From assembly GCA_034927815.1 (NCBI GenBank), contig JAYFPK010000014.1, positions 1-64,000 on the forward strand: a stretch of 64,000 nt of DNA, given 5' to 3'. Within the stretch, counting starts at the first letter, position 1, and every line of letters starts with the position of its first letter. Position numbers and translations under genes: made by a program. Under the pieces are notes generated by a model. It was not told where the DNA came from and made no database searches. It saw only the letters and a program-made list of their open reading frames with translations. Shown in pieces: positions 42,873-51,170 of the stretch. Origin of the DNA: Limiplasma sp034927815. GTDB taxonomy: Bacteria; Bacillota; Clostridia; Christensenellales; Aristaeellaceae.

Positions 42873-44225
42873 ATGGACCTGTTTCACAAGTTTCCAGGCG
42901 GGGTTCATCCAGAGGAGGGCCCAGGCGGGAAAGCGGCCTCCGCTGGGGTGCCTATCACCGAGCCGCCCCAGCCAAGCCGCGTATTCATCCCGTTGCATCA
43001 AAACGTGGGAGCCCCCTCTCAAAGCCTGGTGCAAAAGGGGGATTTTGTGCGCGTAGGCCAACGGATCGGCGAGCCTGTGGGCCTGATGGGCGCTGCCGTG
43101 CATGCCTCGGTTTCGGGAACGGTGGCCGCCTGCGAGCCTTGCTCCCTGGCGGATGGAAGCCAACAGCTTTGCATCGTGATCCAGAACGATTTTCAGGACA
43201 CCTGGACCGAGCTTACCCCTGTGGCTCATCCGGAAAGCCTCACCGGCAAGGAACTGGCGGATATCGCCCGCAATGCCGGTATCGTAGGCATGGGCGGCGC
43301 GATGTTCCCCTACGGCATGAAGCTGACCATTCCGCCCAATGTGAAGCTGGATACCTTGGTGCTTAACGGCTCCGAGTGCGAGCCCTACCTGTCCGCCGAC
43401 CACCGGGTGATGCTGGAGGAAGCCGAGGGCATCGTAAAGGGCGCCCGGCTGATTCAAAAGGCTTTGGGCATCCAGCGGGTGCTCATCGGGATCGAGGCCA
43501 ACAAGCCGGACGCGATCCAATCCATGCGCCGGGCCTGCGAAGGCGATTCCTCCTTCCGGGTGGAGTCCCTGCCGGTCCGCTATCCCCAGGGCGGTGAAAA
43601 GCAGTTGGTGTACGCCCTCACCAAGCGGGTGGTGAAGATGGGCGCCCTGCCCTTGAACGTGGGAGCTTTGGTATGCAACGTGGCTTCCTGCCTGGCGCTG
43701 TGCCGCGCCGTTTATGAGGGGCGGCCCGTGATTGACCGGATCGTCACCGTGGGCGGGCTGGTGCAACGCCCCGCCAATTACCGGGCGCGTATCGGCACCA
43801 TGGCCCAATGGCTTCTGGAAGCCGCCGGTGGTGTTTTGCCCCAGGCCCGGATGCTGGTGATGGGCGGCCCTATGATGGGCACGGCCCTTAGCCGCCCGGA
43901 TACGCCCATCACCAAGGGCTCCTCCGGCGTGCTGGCTCTGGAGGCCGATGTGGCCTTTGAAGAGGAAGGGCCCTGTATCCGTTGCGGACGCTGCGTGGAC
44001 GCCTGCCCCGTGAAGCTGGCCCCCGCCCTGATTGACCAGTATACCCGCAAGGAGATGCTGGAGGAAGCCGAAAAGCTTTGCGCCATGAATTGCATGGAGT
44101 GCGGCATCTGCTCCTGGAGCTGCCCGGCCCGCCGCCATCTGACCCAAAGCATCAGGCTGTCTAAGAAGCTGATCCGGCAAAAATATGAAGCCGCCGCGCA
44201 GCTCAAGGAAGGGGCGAAGGAATAA
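42873..44225 (+). CDS. rnfC: Rnf complex subunit C
   Basis: A 450-residue peripheral subunit that takes electrons from or gives them to NAD. It contains an FMN/NADH-binding Rossmann-like region (GIVGMGGAMFPYGMKL; NGSECEPYLSADHRVM) and two C-terminal [4Fe-4S] motifs, CIRCGRCVDACP and CMECGICSWSCP. ATG 42873 follows AAGGAAGGA. The frame is open 20 codons upstream without a ribosome-binding site. Its stop overlaps the rnfD start by one base. Confidence 0.95.
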   Translation: MDLFHKFPGGVHPEEGPGGKAASAGVPITEPPQPSRVFIPLHQNVGAPSQSLVQKGDFVRVGQRIGEPVGLMGAAVHASVSGTVAACEPCSLADGSQQLCIVIQNDFQDTWTELTPVAHPESLTGKELADIARNAGIVGMGGAMFPYGMKLTIPPNVKLDTLVLNGSECEPYLSADHRVMLEEAEGIVKGARLIQKALGIQRVLIGIEANKPDAIQSMRRACEGDSSFRVESLPVRYPQGGEKQLVYALTKRVVKMGALPLNVGALVCNVASCLALCRAVYEGRPVIDRIVTVGGLVQRPANYRARIGTMAQWLLEAAGGVLPQARMLVMGGPMMGTALSRPDTPITKGSSGVLALEADVAFEEEGPCIRCGRCVDACPVKLAPALIDQYTRKEMLEEAEKLCAMNCMECGICSWSCPARRHLTQSIRLSKKLIRQKYEAAAQLKEGAKE

Positions 44226-45244
44226 TGGAAAAAAAGCTTGTGGTTTCCTCCTCTCCCTTTTTGTACCACGAAGAGGTTTCCACCCGGGGGATCATGCTGG
44301 ATGTGGTCATCGCACTGTTTCCCACGGCGCTGGCCGCCTGCTGGTTCTTTGGCGCCAAGGCGGCGCTGCTCATGGCCTTGGCGGTGGCGAGCGCTGTCTT
44401 TGCCGAGTGGCTTTATCAGCGGATGACCCATCAAAAGTCCACCCTTTCCGATCTGAGCGCGGTGGTCACGGGCCTTCTTCTGGCCTTTAACATTCCCTCC
44501 AACGCTCCCTGGTGGATTGCCGTGGTGGGTTCCTTCCTGGCTATCATTTTGGTGAAGCAGATCTTTGGCGGCCTGGGGCAGAACTTCATGAACCCGGCCC
44601 TGGCGGCCCGCACCATCCTAATGCTTTCCTGGGCGGGCCTGATGGCCGCCACCGCCGCCCCCAACGGAGGGGCGCTCCTGGGCCTGGGGAGCGGCGCGGT
44701 GGATACCGTAGCCTCTGCCACCCCCTTGGCGGACGGCGCGCCCGCTTACAGCCTGATGAACCTGTTCATCGGCAATGTGCCCGGCATGCTGGGGGAAACC
44801 TGTAAGTTCACGCTGCTGCTGGGCGGCGCGTACCTCCTGGTGCGGGGCGTGATCGACTGGCGTGTTCCCGTGTCCTTCCTGGGCACGGCTTTGGTGCTGT
44901 TTTGGGTGCAGACCGGCAGCTTTTATTCCGTGGAGTCCGGGTCCCAAAACGCGCTGTACCAGCTGCTCAGCGGCGGGTTGATCCTGGGGGCCTTCTTCAT
45001 GGCTACGGACTATGTGACCTGCCCCATCACCAAGTGGGGGAAGGTCATCATGGGCGTGGGCTGCGCGGCGCTGCTGTTTGTGATTCGCGCCTTCAACACC
45101 TCCTACCCCGAGGGCTGCTCCTTTGCCATTCTCTTTATGAATGTGCTGACGCCCCTCATCGATAAAATGACTATGCGCAAAACCTTCGGCGCTCTGCCCA
45201 AGGCAAAGCCCGAGCATTCCAAGCAAAGGGAGGTGAGCGCATGA
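44225..45244 (+). CDS. rnfD: Rnf complex subunit D
   Basis: A 339-residue membrane subunit with about nine helices. SATPL (164-168) includes T166, the expected site of covalently bound FMN, attached by ApbE. GQNFMNPALAARTILMLSW is a further family block. Rnf couples ferredoxin oxidation and NAD reduction to export of sodium ions or protons. The length is normal, so the missing RnfG is not fused here. Its stop overlaps the next start (ATGA). Confidence 0.95.
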   Translation: MEKKLVVSSSPFLYHEEVSTRGIMLDVVIALFPTALAACWFFGAKAALLMALAVASAVFAEWLYQRMTHQKSTLSDLSAVVTGLLLAFNIPSNAPWWIAVVGSFLAIILVKQIFGGLGQNFMNPALAARTILMLSWAGLMAATAAPNGGALLGLGSGAVDTVASATPLADGAPAYSLMNLFIGNVPGMLGETCKFTLLLGGAYLLVRGVIDWRVPVSFLGTALVLFWVQTGSFYSVESGSQNALYQLLSGGLILGAFFMATDYVTCPITKWGKVIMGVGCAALLFVIRAFNTSYPEGCSFAILFMNVLTPLIDKMTMRKTFGALPKAKPEHSKQREVSA

Positions 45245-45876
45245 GCAAGCAAAAGCTGGGCACCGTTTTCACGAACGGGATCATCACCGAAAACCCCACG
45301 CTGCGCCTGTTGCTTGGCATGTGCCCCACGCTGGCCGTTTCCACGGCCGCTTCCAACGGCCTGGGCATGGGCCTTGCCACCACGGCTGTGCTGATCTTCT
45401 CCAACCTGGTTATCTCCGCGATTCGCAACATCATTCCCGAAAAGGTCCGCATTCCCTCCTTCATCGTGGTCATCGCCACCTTCGTGACCATCGTGGATTT
45501 GCTGCTGAAGGCGTTTTTGCCTTCGCTGTCCGCCGCTTTGGGCATCTACATCCCCCTGATCGTGGTGAACTGCATCATCTTTGCCCGGGCCGAATCCTTT
45601 GCCTTCAAAAATCCTCCTCTGGCCTCCATGGTGGACGGTTTGTCCATGGGGCTGGGCTTCACGCTGGCTTTGGTGGTCCTCTCCGCCCTGCGGGAGGTCA
45701 TCGGCAATGGCACCCTCTTTGGTGTCCAGGTGATGCCCGCCAGCTATTTGCCCATGAGCCTGGTGGTCCGTCCCGCAGGCGGCTTTCTCATGCTGGGCCT
45801 GCTGCTGGTGGCCGTAAACGCCATTGTCGCCAAGGTTGAAAAATCCCGGCTGGCGAAAGCGAAGGAGGAGAACTGA
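45241..45876 (+). CDS. rnfE: Rnf complex subunit E
   Basis: A 211-residue integral membrane subunit with six helices, RnfA/NqrE-like fold. NPTLRLLLGMCPTLAVSTAASNG contains the conserved Cys that, with its RnfA partner, holds the intramembrane iron-sulfur cluster. It directly overlaps rnfD; rnfG is expected between these two but is missing. Confidence 0.94.
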   Translation: MSKQKLGTVFTNGIITENPTLRLLLGMCPTLAVSTAASNGLGMGLATTAVLIFSNLVISAIRNIIPEKVRIPSFIVVIATFVTIVDLLLKAFLPSLSAALGIYIPLIVVNCIIFARAESFAFKNPPLASMVDGLSMGLGFTLALVVLSALREVIGNGTLFGVQVMPASYLPMSLVVRPAGGFLMLGLLLVAVNAIVAKVEKSRLAKAKEEN

Positions 45877-46454
45877 TGAACAGCTTGATGATGATTGTCA
45901 TTGGCAGCGTCTTGGTCAACAACTTCGTTATGTCGCAATTCCTTGGCATTTGCCCCTTCCTGGGGGTTTCCAAACGGACGGAAACCGCCATGGGCATGGG
46001 CATGGCGGTGACCTTCGTGATGGGGGTCGCGTCGCTTTTGACCTATCTGGTGGAGACCTTTTTGCTGATTCCCCTGAACCTGGAATACATGCAGACCATC
46101 GCCTTCATTTTGGTCATCGCGGTGCTGGTGCAGATCGTGGAGATGGCGCTGAAAAAAATCAGCCGCTCCTTGTACATGGCGCTGGGGGTATACCTTCCCC
46201 TGATCACCACCAACTGCGCGGTGCTGGGCGTGGCGGTCCTCAACAGCCGCGAAGGTTATACCCTTATCGAATCGGTTGTAAACGGCGTAAGCGCCGCGAT
46301 AGGTTTTACCCTGGCCATCGTGATTTTCGCCGGGATTCGGGAACGGCTTGCCTCCAGCAATCTGCCCAAATGGATGGATGGCTTCCCTGGGGCGTTGATC
46401 ACCGCCGGGCTCATGTCCATTGCTTTCCAGGGCTTCTCTGGGCTGATTCACTAA
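45876..46454 (+). CDS. rnfA: Rnf complex subunit A
   Basis: A 192-residue integral membrane subunit with six helices, homologous to RnfE in inverted topology. NNFVMSQFLGICPFLGVSK has the cluster-binding cysteine, with a second one in TTNCAVLGVAV. Start and rnfE stop overlap (TGATG). Confidence 0.95.
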   Translation: MNSLMMIVIGSVLVNNFVMSQFLGICPFLGVSKRTETAMGMGMAVTFVMGVASLLTYLVETFLLIPLNLEYMQTIAFILVIAVLVQIVEMALKKISRSLYMALGVYLPLITTNCAVLGVAVLNSREGYTLIESVVNGVSAAIGFTLAIVIFAGIRERLASSNLPKWMDGFPGALITAGLMSIAFQGFSGLIH

Positions 46455-46471
46455 GAAAGGCTGGGTGACCC

Positions 46472-47515
46472 ATGAATGTTTTGATAAGCGCTGGTGTGCT
46501 GGGTGCGTTGGGCCTCCTGTTCGGTCTATTGCTGACCTTGGTGAACAAGGTGTTCGAAGTGCCTGTGGATCCCAAACGGGATGAGATCCGCGCCGCATTG
46601 CCAGGAGCCAACTGCGGCGGCTGCGGCTATCCCGGCTGCGACGCCTTGGCGGACGCTATCCTGGAGGGAGCCGCCGCCATCGACGCCTGTCCGGTGGGCG
46701 GGGATGAGATGGTCAAACGCCTGGCGGAGATTATGGGCGTGGCGTCCAAACCCGCCCAGGAGCGCAGAATCGCCACGCTTCTCTGCCAGGGTTCCACAGA
46801 CAAATGCAAAACCAAGTTTGAATACCATGGCATTGAGGATTGCGTGGCTGCCACGCTGGTGGACGAAGGAAACCGCGCCTGCCGCTATGCCTGCCTGGGG
46901 CTGGGCACCTGCGTCAGGGCCTGTAAGTTTGGCGCGCTTTCCATTGACCCGCACTCCAAGCTTGCCACGGTGGACCCAAACAAGTGCCAAAGCTGCTGCG
47001 CCTGCGTCGCGGCCTGCCCCAAGCACATCCTCAGCATGCAGCCGGTTTCCCTTCCGGTGCGGCTGCTGTGCAGCAACCCGGATCAGGGGCACTGGGTTGG
47101 CGACCACTGCAAGGTGGGCTGCGATGGCTGTGAACTCTGCCGGGACAGCTGCAAGTTCGGCGCTATCGAAATGGTGGACCATCTGCCCCAAATTGATATG
47201 AGCAAATGCGTGAGCTGCATGATGTGCGCCGAGGCATGCCCCACGGGAGCCCTCTGGGGGGATTTCGACCACCGCAGGATCGCCGTGATCGACCAGCTCG
47301 AGTGCATCGGCTGCGGCATCTGCAAAAAAGTCTGCCAGTTTGACGCCATTTCCGGCGAACGGAAGCAGCCCCATGAGATTCATGACGCATGCACAGGCTG
47401 CGGAGAATGCGTTCCCAAATGCCCGAAGAAGTGCATTACCTTGCCTGTGCGCCGGCATGTGCGCGACGCAAAGGCCACCGCCTCCACGGCGCTCCCGACA
47501 GGAGTGGAAGCATGA
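46472..47515 (+). CDS. rnfB: Rnf complex subunit B, multi-cluster ferredoxin-type
   Basis: A 347-residue subunit: one N-terminal membrane helix, an Fe-S domain (ANCGGCGYPGCDALADAI), and a long C-terminal array of ferredoxin motifs. I count six in the array: CRYACLGLGTCVRAC, CQSCCACVAACP, CDGCELCRDSC, CVSCMMCAEACP, CIGCGICKKVC and CTGCGECVPKCP, so about seven [4Fe-4S] clusters in all. It is the entry point for ferredoxin electrons. The stop overlaps proC (ATGA). Confidence 0.94.
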   Translation: MNVLISAGVLGALGLLFGLLLTLVNKVFEVPVDPKRDEIRAALPGANCGGCGYPGCDALADAILEGAAAIDACPVGGDEMVKRLAEIMGVASKPAQERRIATLLCQGSTDKCKTKFEYHGIEDCVAATLVDEGNRACRYACLGLGTCVRACKFGALSIDPHSKLATVDPNKCQSCCACVAACPKHILSMQPVSLPVRLLCSNPDQGHWVGDHCKVGCDGCELCRDSCKFGAIEMVDHLPQIDMSKCVSCMMCAEACPTGALWGDFDHRRIAVIDQLECIGCGICKKVCQFDAISGERKQPHEIHDACTGCGECVPKCPKKCITLPVRRHVRDAKATASTALPTGVEA

Positions 47516-48339
47516 GCATCCGCAAGCTGGGCCTGATCGGCGCGGGGAATATGTCGGGAGCCATCCTCAGCGGCGTGCTCCAAAAGGGCTTTCTGCCCCC
47601 GGAGGACATCTGCCTGTATGATGTCAACCCAGGCCAATGCCAAAAGTGGCGGGACCGTTATCCTGTGCAAATCGCCCAGGGCAACCCCGCGTTGGTTACG
47701 GCCAGCGACGCTGTGATCCTGGCGGTGAAGCCCCTTTACCTCCAGGGAGTCCTTCAGGAGATCAGGCCCTATGTCCGTGGGAAAAGGATCATCTCCATCG
47801 CGGCGGGCTGGACCACAGCCATGCTTACGGACATCTTGGACGAAGCCAGCGGAGCCCAGGTGCTCCGGGTCATGCCCAATACCCCCGCCATGGTGGGGGA
47901 GGGATATACGGCTTTATGCAAGGAAAACACCTTTGACGCCGAATCCCTGGCCTGGGCGGAGAGGCTGTTTGGCACCCTGGGACAAACCCAGGTATTCCCG
48001 GAAAATCTTTTTGACGCGGTGATCGCGGTCAGCGGCAGCAGCCCCGCCTACGCGTATCTGTTCTTGGAAGCCATGGCGGACGGAGCGGTGAAGCTAGGGA
48101 TCCCCAGGGCCCAGGCCTACCGGGCCGCGGCCCAGGCGGTGCTGGGGGCGGCCAAAATGGTGCTGGAAACAGGGGAGCACCCGGGCAAGCTTAAGGATGA
48201 CGTTTGCTCTCCGGGAGGCACTACCATTGCGGCGGTCCATGCCTTGGAGCAGTCCGGCTTCCGGGGCTCCGTCATGAACGCCATGGAGGCCTGCGCTCAG
48301 AAAAGCCGGCAGATGGCTCTGGAGCAGAATCAAAAATAG
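47512..48339 (+). CDS. proC: Pyrroline-5-carboxylate reductase
   Basis: A 275-residue enzyme for the last step of proline synthesis. LGLIGAGNMSGAILSG is the NAD(P)-binding motif; VMPNTPAMVGEG and the C-terminal DDVCSPGGTTIAAVHALE are diagnostic. ATG 47512 overlaps the rnfB stop and has GGAG upstream, so it is translated with the rnf operon, an unusual partner. Confidence 0.94.
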   Translation: MSIRKLGLIGAGNMSGAILSGVLQKGFLPPEDICLYDVNPGQCQKWRDRYPVQIAQGNPALVTASDAVILAVKPLYLQGVLQEIRPYVRGKRIISIAAGWTTAMLTDILDEASGAQVLRVMPNTPAMVGEGYTALCKENTFDAESLAWAERLFGTLGQTQVFPENLFDAVIAVSGSSPAYAYLFLEAMADGAVKLGIPRAQAYRAAAQAVLGAAKMVLETGEHPGKLKDDVCSPGGTTIAAVHALEQSGFRGSVMNAMEACAQKSRQMALEQNQK

Positions 48340-48353
48340 TAAGAGGTCAAGCC

Positions 48354-48875
48354 ATGGCGGACGATAAGAAGACAGTGGAAATCTATACGGACGGAGCCTG
48401 CTCCGGCAATCCGGGGCCCGGAGGATGGGGGGCCATCCTGAACTTCCGCGGGAAAACCAAGGAGCTCTCCGGCCACATGCCCAATACCACCAACAACCGC
48501 ATGGAGCTTTTCGCGGTGATCAGCGCCTTGGGGGCCTTGAAGGAACCTTGCGTTGCGAACGTGTATTCGGATTCCAGCTACATTGTCAACGCCTTTCAGG
48601 ATGACTGGGTGGGAAACTGGCAGCGCAACGGCTGGATGAACAGCGCCAAAAAGCCCGTGGAAAACAGCGATTTATGGAAGCTTTTGCTGCAAATTATCAA
48701 AATCAAAAGGCATGACGTGCGCTTTCACAAGGTAAAGGGCCATGCGGACGATCCCTTGAACAACCGCTGCGATGTGCTGGCCAAGGAAGCCATCAAGGAA
48801 TACCGGCGGATGAACGGGGAAGAGGAGGCTGTCGAGAGCCCGGCGGAGCCGCCCGCCCCTGCGCCGAGCAAGTGA
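48354..48875 (+). CDS. rnhA: Ribonuclease HI
   Basis: A 173-residue RNase H. The catalytic set D13 (YTDGACSGNPGPGGWG), E51, D73 and D140, with H130 in KVKGHADDP, is complete. It degrades RNA in RNA-DNA hybrids. The C-terminal 20 residues are a Pro/Ala/Glu tail not needed for the fold. AGAGG precedes ATG 48354, 14 bases after proC. Confidence 0.94.
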   Translation: MADDKKTVEIYTDGACSGNPGPGGWGAILNFRGKTKELSGHMPNTTNNRMELFAVISALGALKEPCVANVYSDSSYIVNAFQDDWVGNWQRNGWMNSAKKPVENSDLWKLLLQIIKIKRHDVRFHKVKGHADDPLNNRCDVLAKEAIKEYRRMNGEEEAVESPAEPPAPAPSK

Positions 48876-48880
48876 ATGAG

Positions 48881-48925
48881 CAATGCGAAACCCCTGTGAC
48901 AAAGGATCACAGGGGTTTCGCATTG
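48881..48925 (+). terminator. 19-bp perfect hairpin after rnhA
   Basis: 48881-48899 pairs perfectly with 48907-48925 around a 7-base loop, with ACCCCTGTGA in the stem. Neither strand has a T-tract behind it, so it is a stable 3' end or a terminator of unusual form. The rest of the 292-base spacer up to 49167 contains a promoter and inverted repeats. Confidence 0.55.
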
Positions 48926-49043
48926 AAAAGTTCTCGCTCGAGGCGATACGCGCTGGGCAAAAGGGAAAGGGCAAGAAATTTCAGAAGAGAAAAAGCTCCA
49001 GGGGAGGGGTATGAAAAAACGATGCGGGATAAGCTGGAAATCC

Positions 49044-49072
49044 TTGACAGATCAAGGAGATGGGTATAAAAT
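49044..49072 (+). promoter_or_regulatory. Promoter of the tyrosine recombinase gene
   Basis: Perfect TTGACA (49044-49049), 17-base spacer, TAAAAT (49067-49072, 5 of 6). One of the strongest promoters in the window. Confidence 0.75.
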
Positions 49073-49074
49073 GA

Positions 49075-49111
49075 AGTATACTATTCGCTAAAGAATACTT
49101 TTACGAATAGT
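49075..49111. repeat. Nested inverted repeats at the recombinase transcription start
   Basis: ACTATTCG (49080-49087) and CGAATAGT (49104-49111) are perfect 8-base arms 16 bases apart; AGTAT (49075-49079) and ATACT (about 49094-49098) form a second interleaved pair. The position, at +1 to +32 of the promoter, suits an operator or a recombinase site. Confidence 0.5.
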
Positions 49112-49167
49112 CTTGAAGAAATTCAGGGCAGATGGATATCGAAATGCCCTTCCAGGAGTTGATCGCC

Positions 49168-50388
49168 ATGCCTGCCTCCAAAACCACCCGACTCCCTTCT
49201 CAAAAGCCCAAGGCCTCCTCCAAGCAGCCGCCGACCTATCAGGAAGAAATCACGGCGCTTCGCACCGAAAAAATCCGGGAAATGCTCAAGTCCCTTCCGT
49301 CCGCCTGCTCGGATTTCATCCGCAGCATCACCCTTACCACCAGCCCCTTGACCCGGATGGCCTACACCGTCGATTTAGGGGTGTTTTTTGATTACCTGTC
49401 CAAGGAAATCCCCGCCTTTGCCTCTAAAACGCCCTCTCAGGTCCAGGATGAGGATCTGGATCAGCTGACCGTCCGGACGTTACAGGGATACACCGATTAT
49501 CTGACCCTTTATTTCAAAGCGGCCCCCCAGGGCGAGTTTTCCGATCAGCAGCGGGTGCTGCGCAACCATGAAAGCGGCATCATGCGCAAGCTTTCCACCC
49601 TTCGTTCCTTCTTTGACTTCCTATACCGGGCCGAACGTATTTCCGGCAATGTGGCGACCCTGGTTTCCCTTCCCAAGCTTCACGATAAGCCCATTTTACA
49701 TCTCCAGCCCCAGGAGGTTCACCGGCTGCTCCGGGCGGCCCAATCCGGCCAGGACCTTTCTCCCACCCAAAAACGCTACCATAAGTTCACCTTTGCCCGG
49801 GATTACGCGATGCTGATGCTTTTCCTGGGCACAGGCATGCGGGTCAGCGAATGCGTGGGGCTCAACATCGGGGACGTTGATTTTGATTCCCTGGCCCTCC
49901 TGGTCACCCGCAAGGGCGGCAACCAGGTGATCCTGTACTTTCCCCAGGAGGTTGCCCAGGCCCTCCAAGCTTATCTTGCCCAAAGAATGGAAATAATACC
50001 CCAAAAAGACCATGAAAACGCCCTGTTTCTTTCGTTGCAAAACCGCCGCATCAGCCAGCGGGCCGTGCAGCTGATGGTGAAAAAATATAGCGCTTTGGCT
50101 GTCCCCTTAAAGAAGAAAATGAGTCCCCATAAGCTTCGCAGCACCTATGCCACCCAGCTGTACCACGAAACCGAGGATATTTACCTGGTGGCGGACGCCC
50201 TGGGCCATTCCGACGTCAACACCACCCGAAAGCACTACGCCGCCATGAGCGACCGCCGCCGCCGGGAGGCCGCCGCCAATGTCCATCTGCCCTCCCTCGG
50301 GCCAGGAACTCCCCCGGAGGCTTCTACCCCTGAGGGCGGCAATTCCCCAAGCGAGCCGCCAAAAGACCGAATTTCCGAAGATTTGTAA
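49168..50388 (+). CDS. Tyrosine recombinase (XerC/D-like)
   Basis: A 406-residue site-specific recombinase. A core-binding domain (about 40-180) precedes the catalytic domain with a full set: R225 in GTGMRVSE, K in VTRKGGN, H-x-x-R in SPHKLRS, H in LGHSDVNTT and nucleophile Y357 in RKHYAAM. A Pro/Ser-rich C-terminal tail of about 45 residues is extra. I prefer ATG 49168 (AGGAG, 9-base spacer); ATG 49132 is in frame but has a weak site. No phage or integron genes surround it, so it may be a chromosome-dimer-type or housekeeping recombinase; it sits next to lexA. Confidence 0.85.
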   Translation: MPASKTTRLPSQKPKASSKQPPTYQEEITALRTEKIREMLKSLPSACSDFIRSITLTTSPLTRMAYTVDLGVFFDYLSKEIPAFASKTPSQVQDEDLDQLTVRTLQGYTDYLTLYFKAAPQGEFSDQQRVLRNHESGIMRKLSTLRSFFDFLYRAERISGNVATLVSLPKLHDKPILHLQPQEVHRLLRAAQSGQDLSPTQKRYHKFTFARDYAMLMLFLGTGMRVSECVGLNIGDVDFDSLALLVTRKGGNQVILYFPQEVAQALQAYLAQRMEIIPQKDHENALFLSLQNRRISQRAVQLMVKKYSALAVPLKKKMSPHKLRSTYATQLYHETEDIYLVADALGHSDVNTTRKHYAAMSDRRRREAAANVHLPSLGPGTPPEASTPEGGNSPSEPPKDRISEDL

Positions 50389-50418
50389 GCCTGTTTGCGG
50401 AATCTTCCGGTTTTTTCC

Positions 50419-50447
50419 TTGCAAACTCCTGTTCGGTGTGATATCCT
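50419..50447 (+). promoter_or_regulatory. lexA promoter with overlapping LexA box
   Basis: TTGCAA (50419-50424), 17-base spacer and TATCCT (50442-50447). CAAAC-TCCT-GTTCG (50422-50435) overlaps it and differs by one base from the Gram-positive SOS box CGAAC-N4-GTTCG, as expected for autoregulation. Confidence 0.65.
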
Positions 50448-50494
50448 ATATCCAAGGGAGTCGTATGTCCCAGCCTGAAGAAGGATGTGAAGGC

Positions 50495-51109
50495 ATGAGC
50501 AACACTCGCGGCAACAGCCAGGCCAAAATTCTGGATTATATCCAGCGTTCTATCAAGGAAGTGGGCTATCCCCCTTCTGTTCGTGAAATTTGCAACGCCA
50601 CGGGTCTGAAATCCACCTCTACGGTACATGGCCATCTTTTGCGCCTCCAAAAGAAGGGGCTGCTGAACCGGGACGCCATGAAGCCCCGGGCCATCACCGT
50701 ACCCTCGGCCCACGGCCCGGATACCCCGGACATGGAGACGGTGCATGTTCCCATCGTGGGCTGCGTCACCGCCGGAACCCCCATCCTAGCCACTGAGAAC
50801 ATCGAGGATTATGTTCCCCTGCCCCAGAGCCTTCTGGGAGACGGAGAGCACTATGTGCTTCGGGTCCGGGGGGAAAGCATGGTGGAGGCGGGCATCCTGA
50901 ACGGGGATTATGTGGTGGTCAAAAAGCAGCCCACCGCCTACAACGGGGAGATCGTGGTAGCCATGATCGGCGACGAGGCCACGGTGAAGCGGTACTATAA
51001 GGAAAACGGCATGTTCCGCCTCCAGCCCGAGAACCGCTCCATGCAGCCGATTTTTACCACGGAGCTTACCATTTTGGGCAAGGTGGTTTCCGTGTACCGG
51101 GTGTATTGA
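50495..51109 (+). CDS. lexA: SOS repressor LexA
   Basis: A 204-residue repressor. The winged-helix N-terminus has YPPSVREICNATGLKSTSTVHGHL; the C-terminal peptidase domain has the self-cleavage bond A93-G94 in CVTAGTP, nucleophile S128 in GESMVEAGI and K165 in EATVKRYY. RecA-stimulated cleavage would derepress SOS genes. ATG 50495 follows AAGGA; the ATG at 50465 is in frame but has no site. An SOS box overlaps the promoter. Confidence 0.95.
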   Translation: MSNTRGNSQAKILDYIQRSIKEVGYPPSVREICNATGLKSTSTVHGHLLRLQKKGLLNRDAMKPRAITVPSAHGPDTPDMETVHVPIVGCVTAGTPILATENIEDYVPLPQSLLGDGEHYVLRVRGESMVEAGILNGDYVVVKKQPTAYNGEIVVAMIGDEATVKRYYKENGMFRLQPENRSMQPIFTTELTILGKVVSVYRVY

Positions 51110-51170
51110 CCCCGCCCCTTTCACGAAATTCCCTGATTCAGCGTTTTGCGCGTACAGGAGCGTTTAGCGG

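Noticed and set aside
49168..50388. Prophage or integrative element integrase
   Set aside because: No phage, conjugation or excisionase genes and no attachment repeats flank it; the neighbours are chromosomal housekeeping genes.
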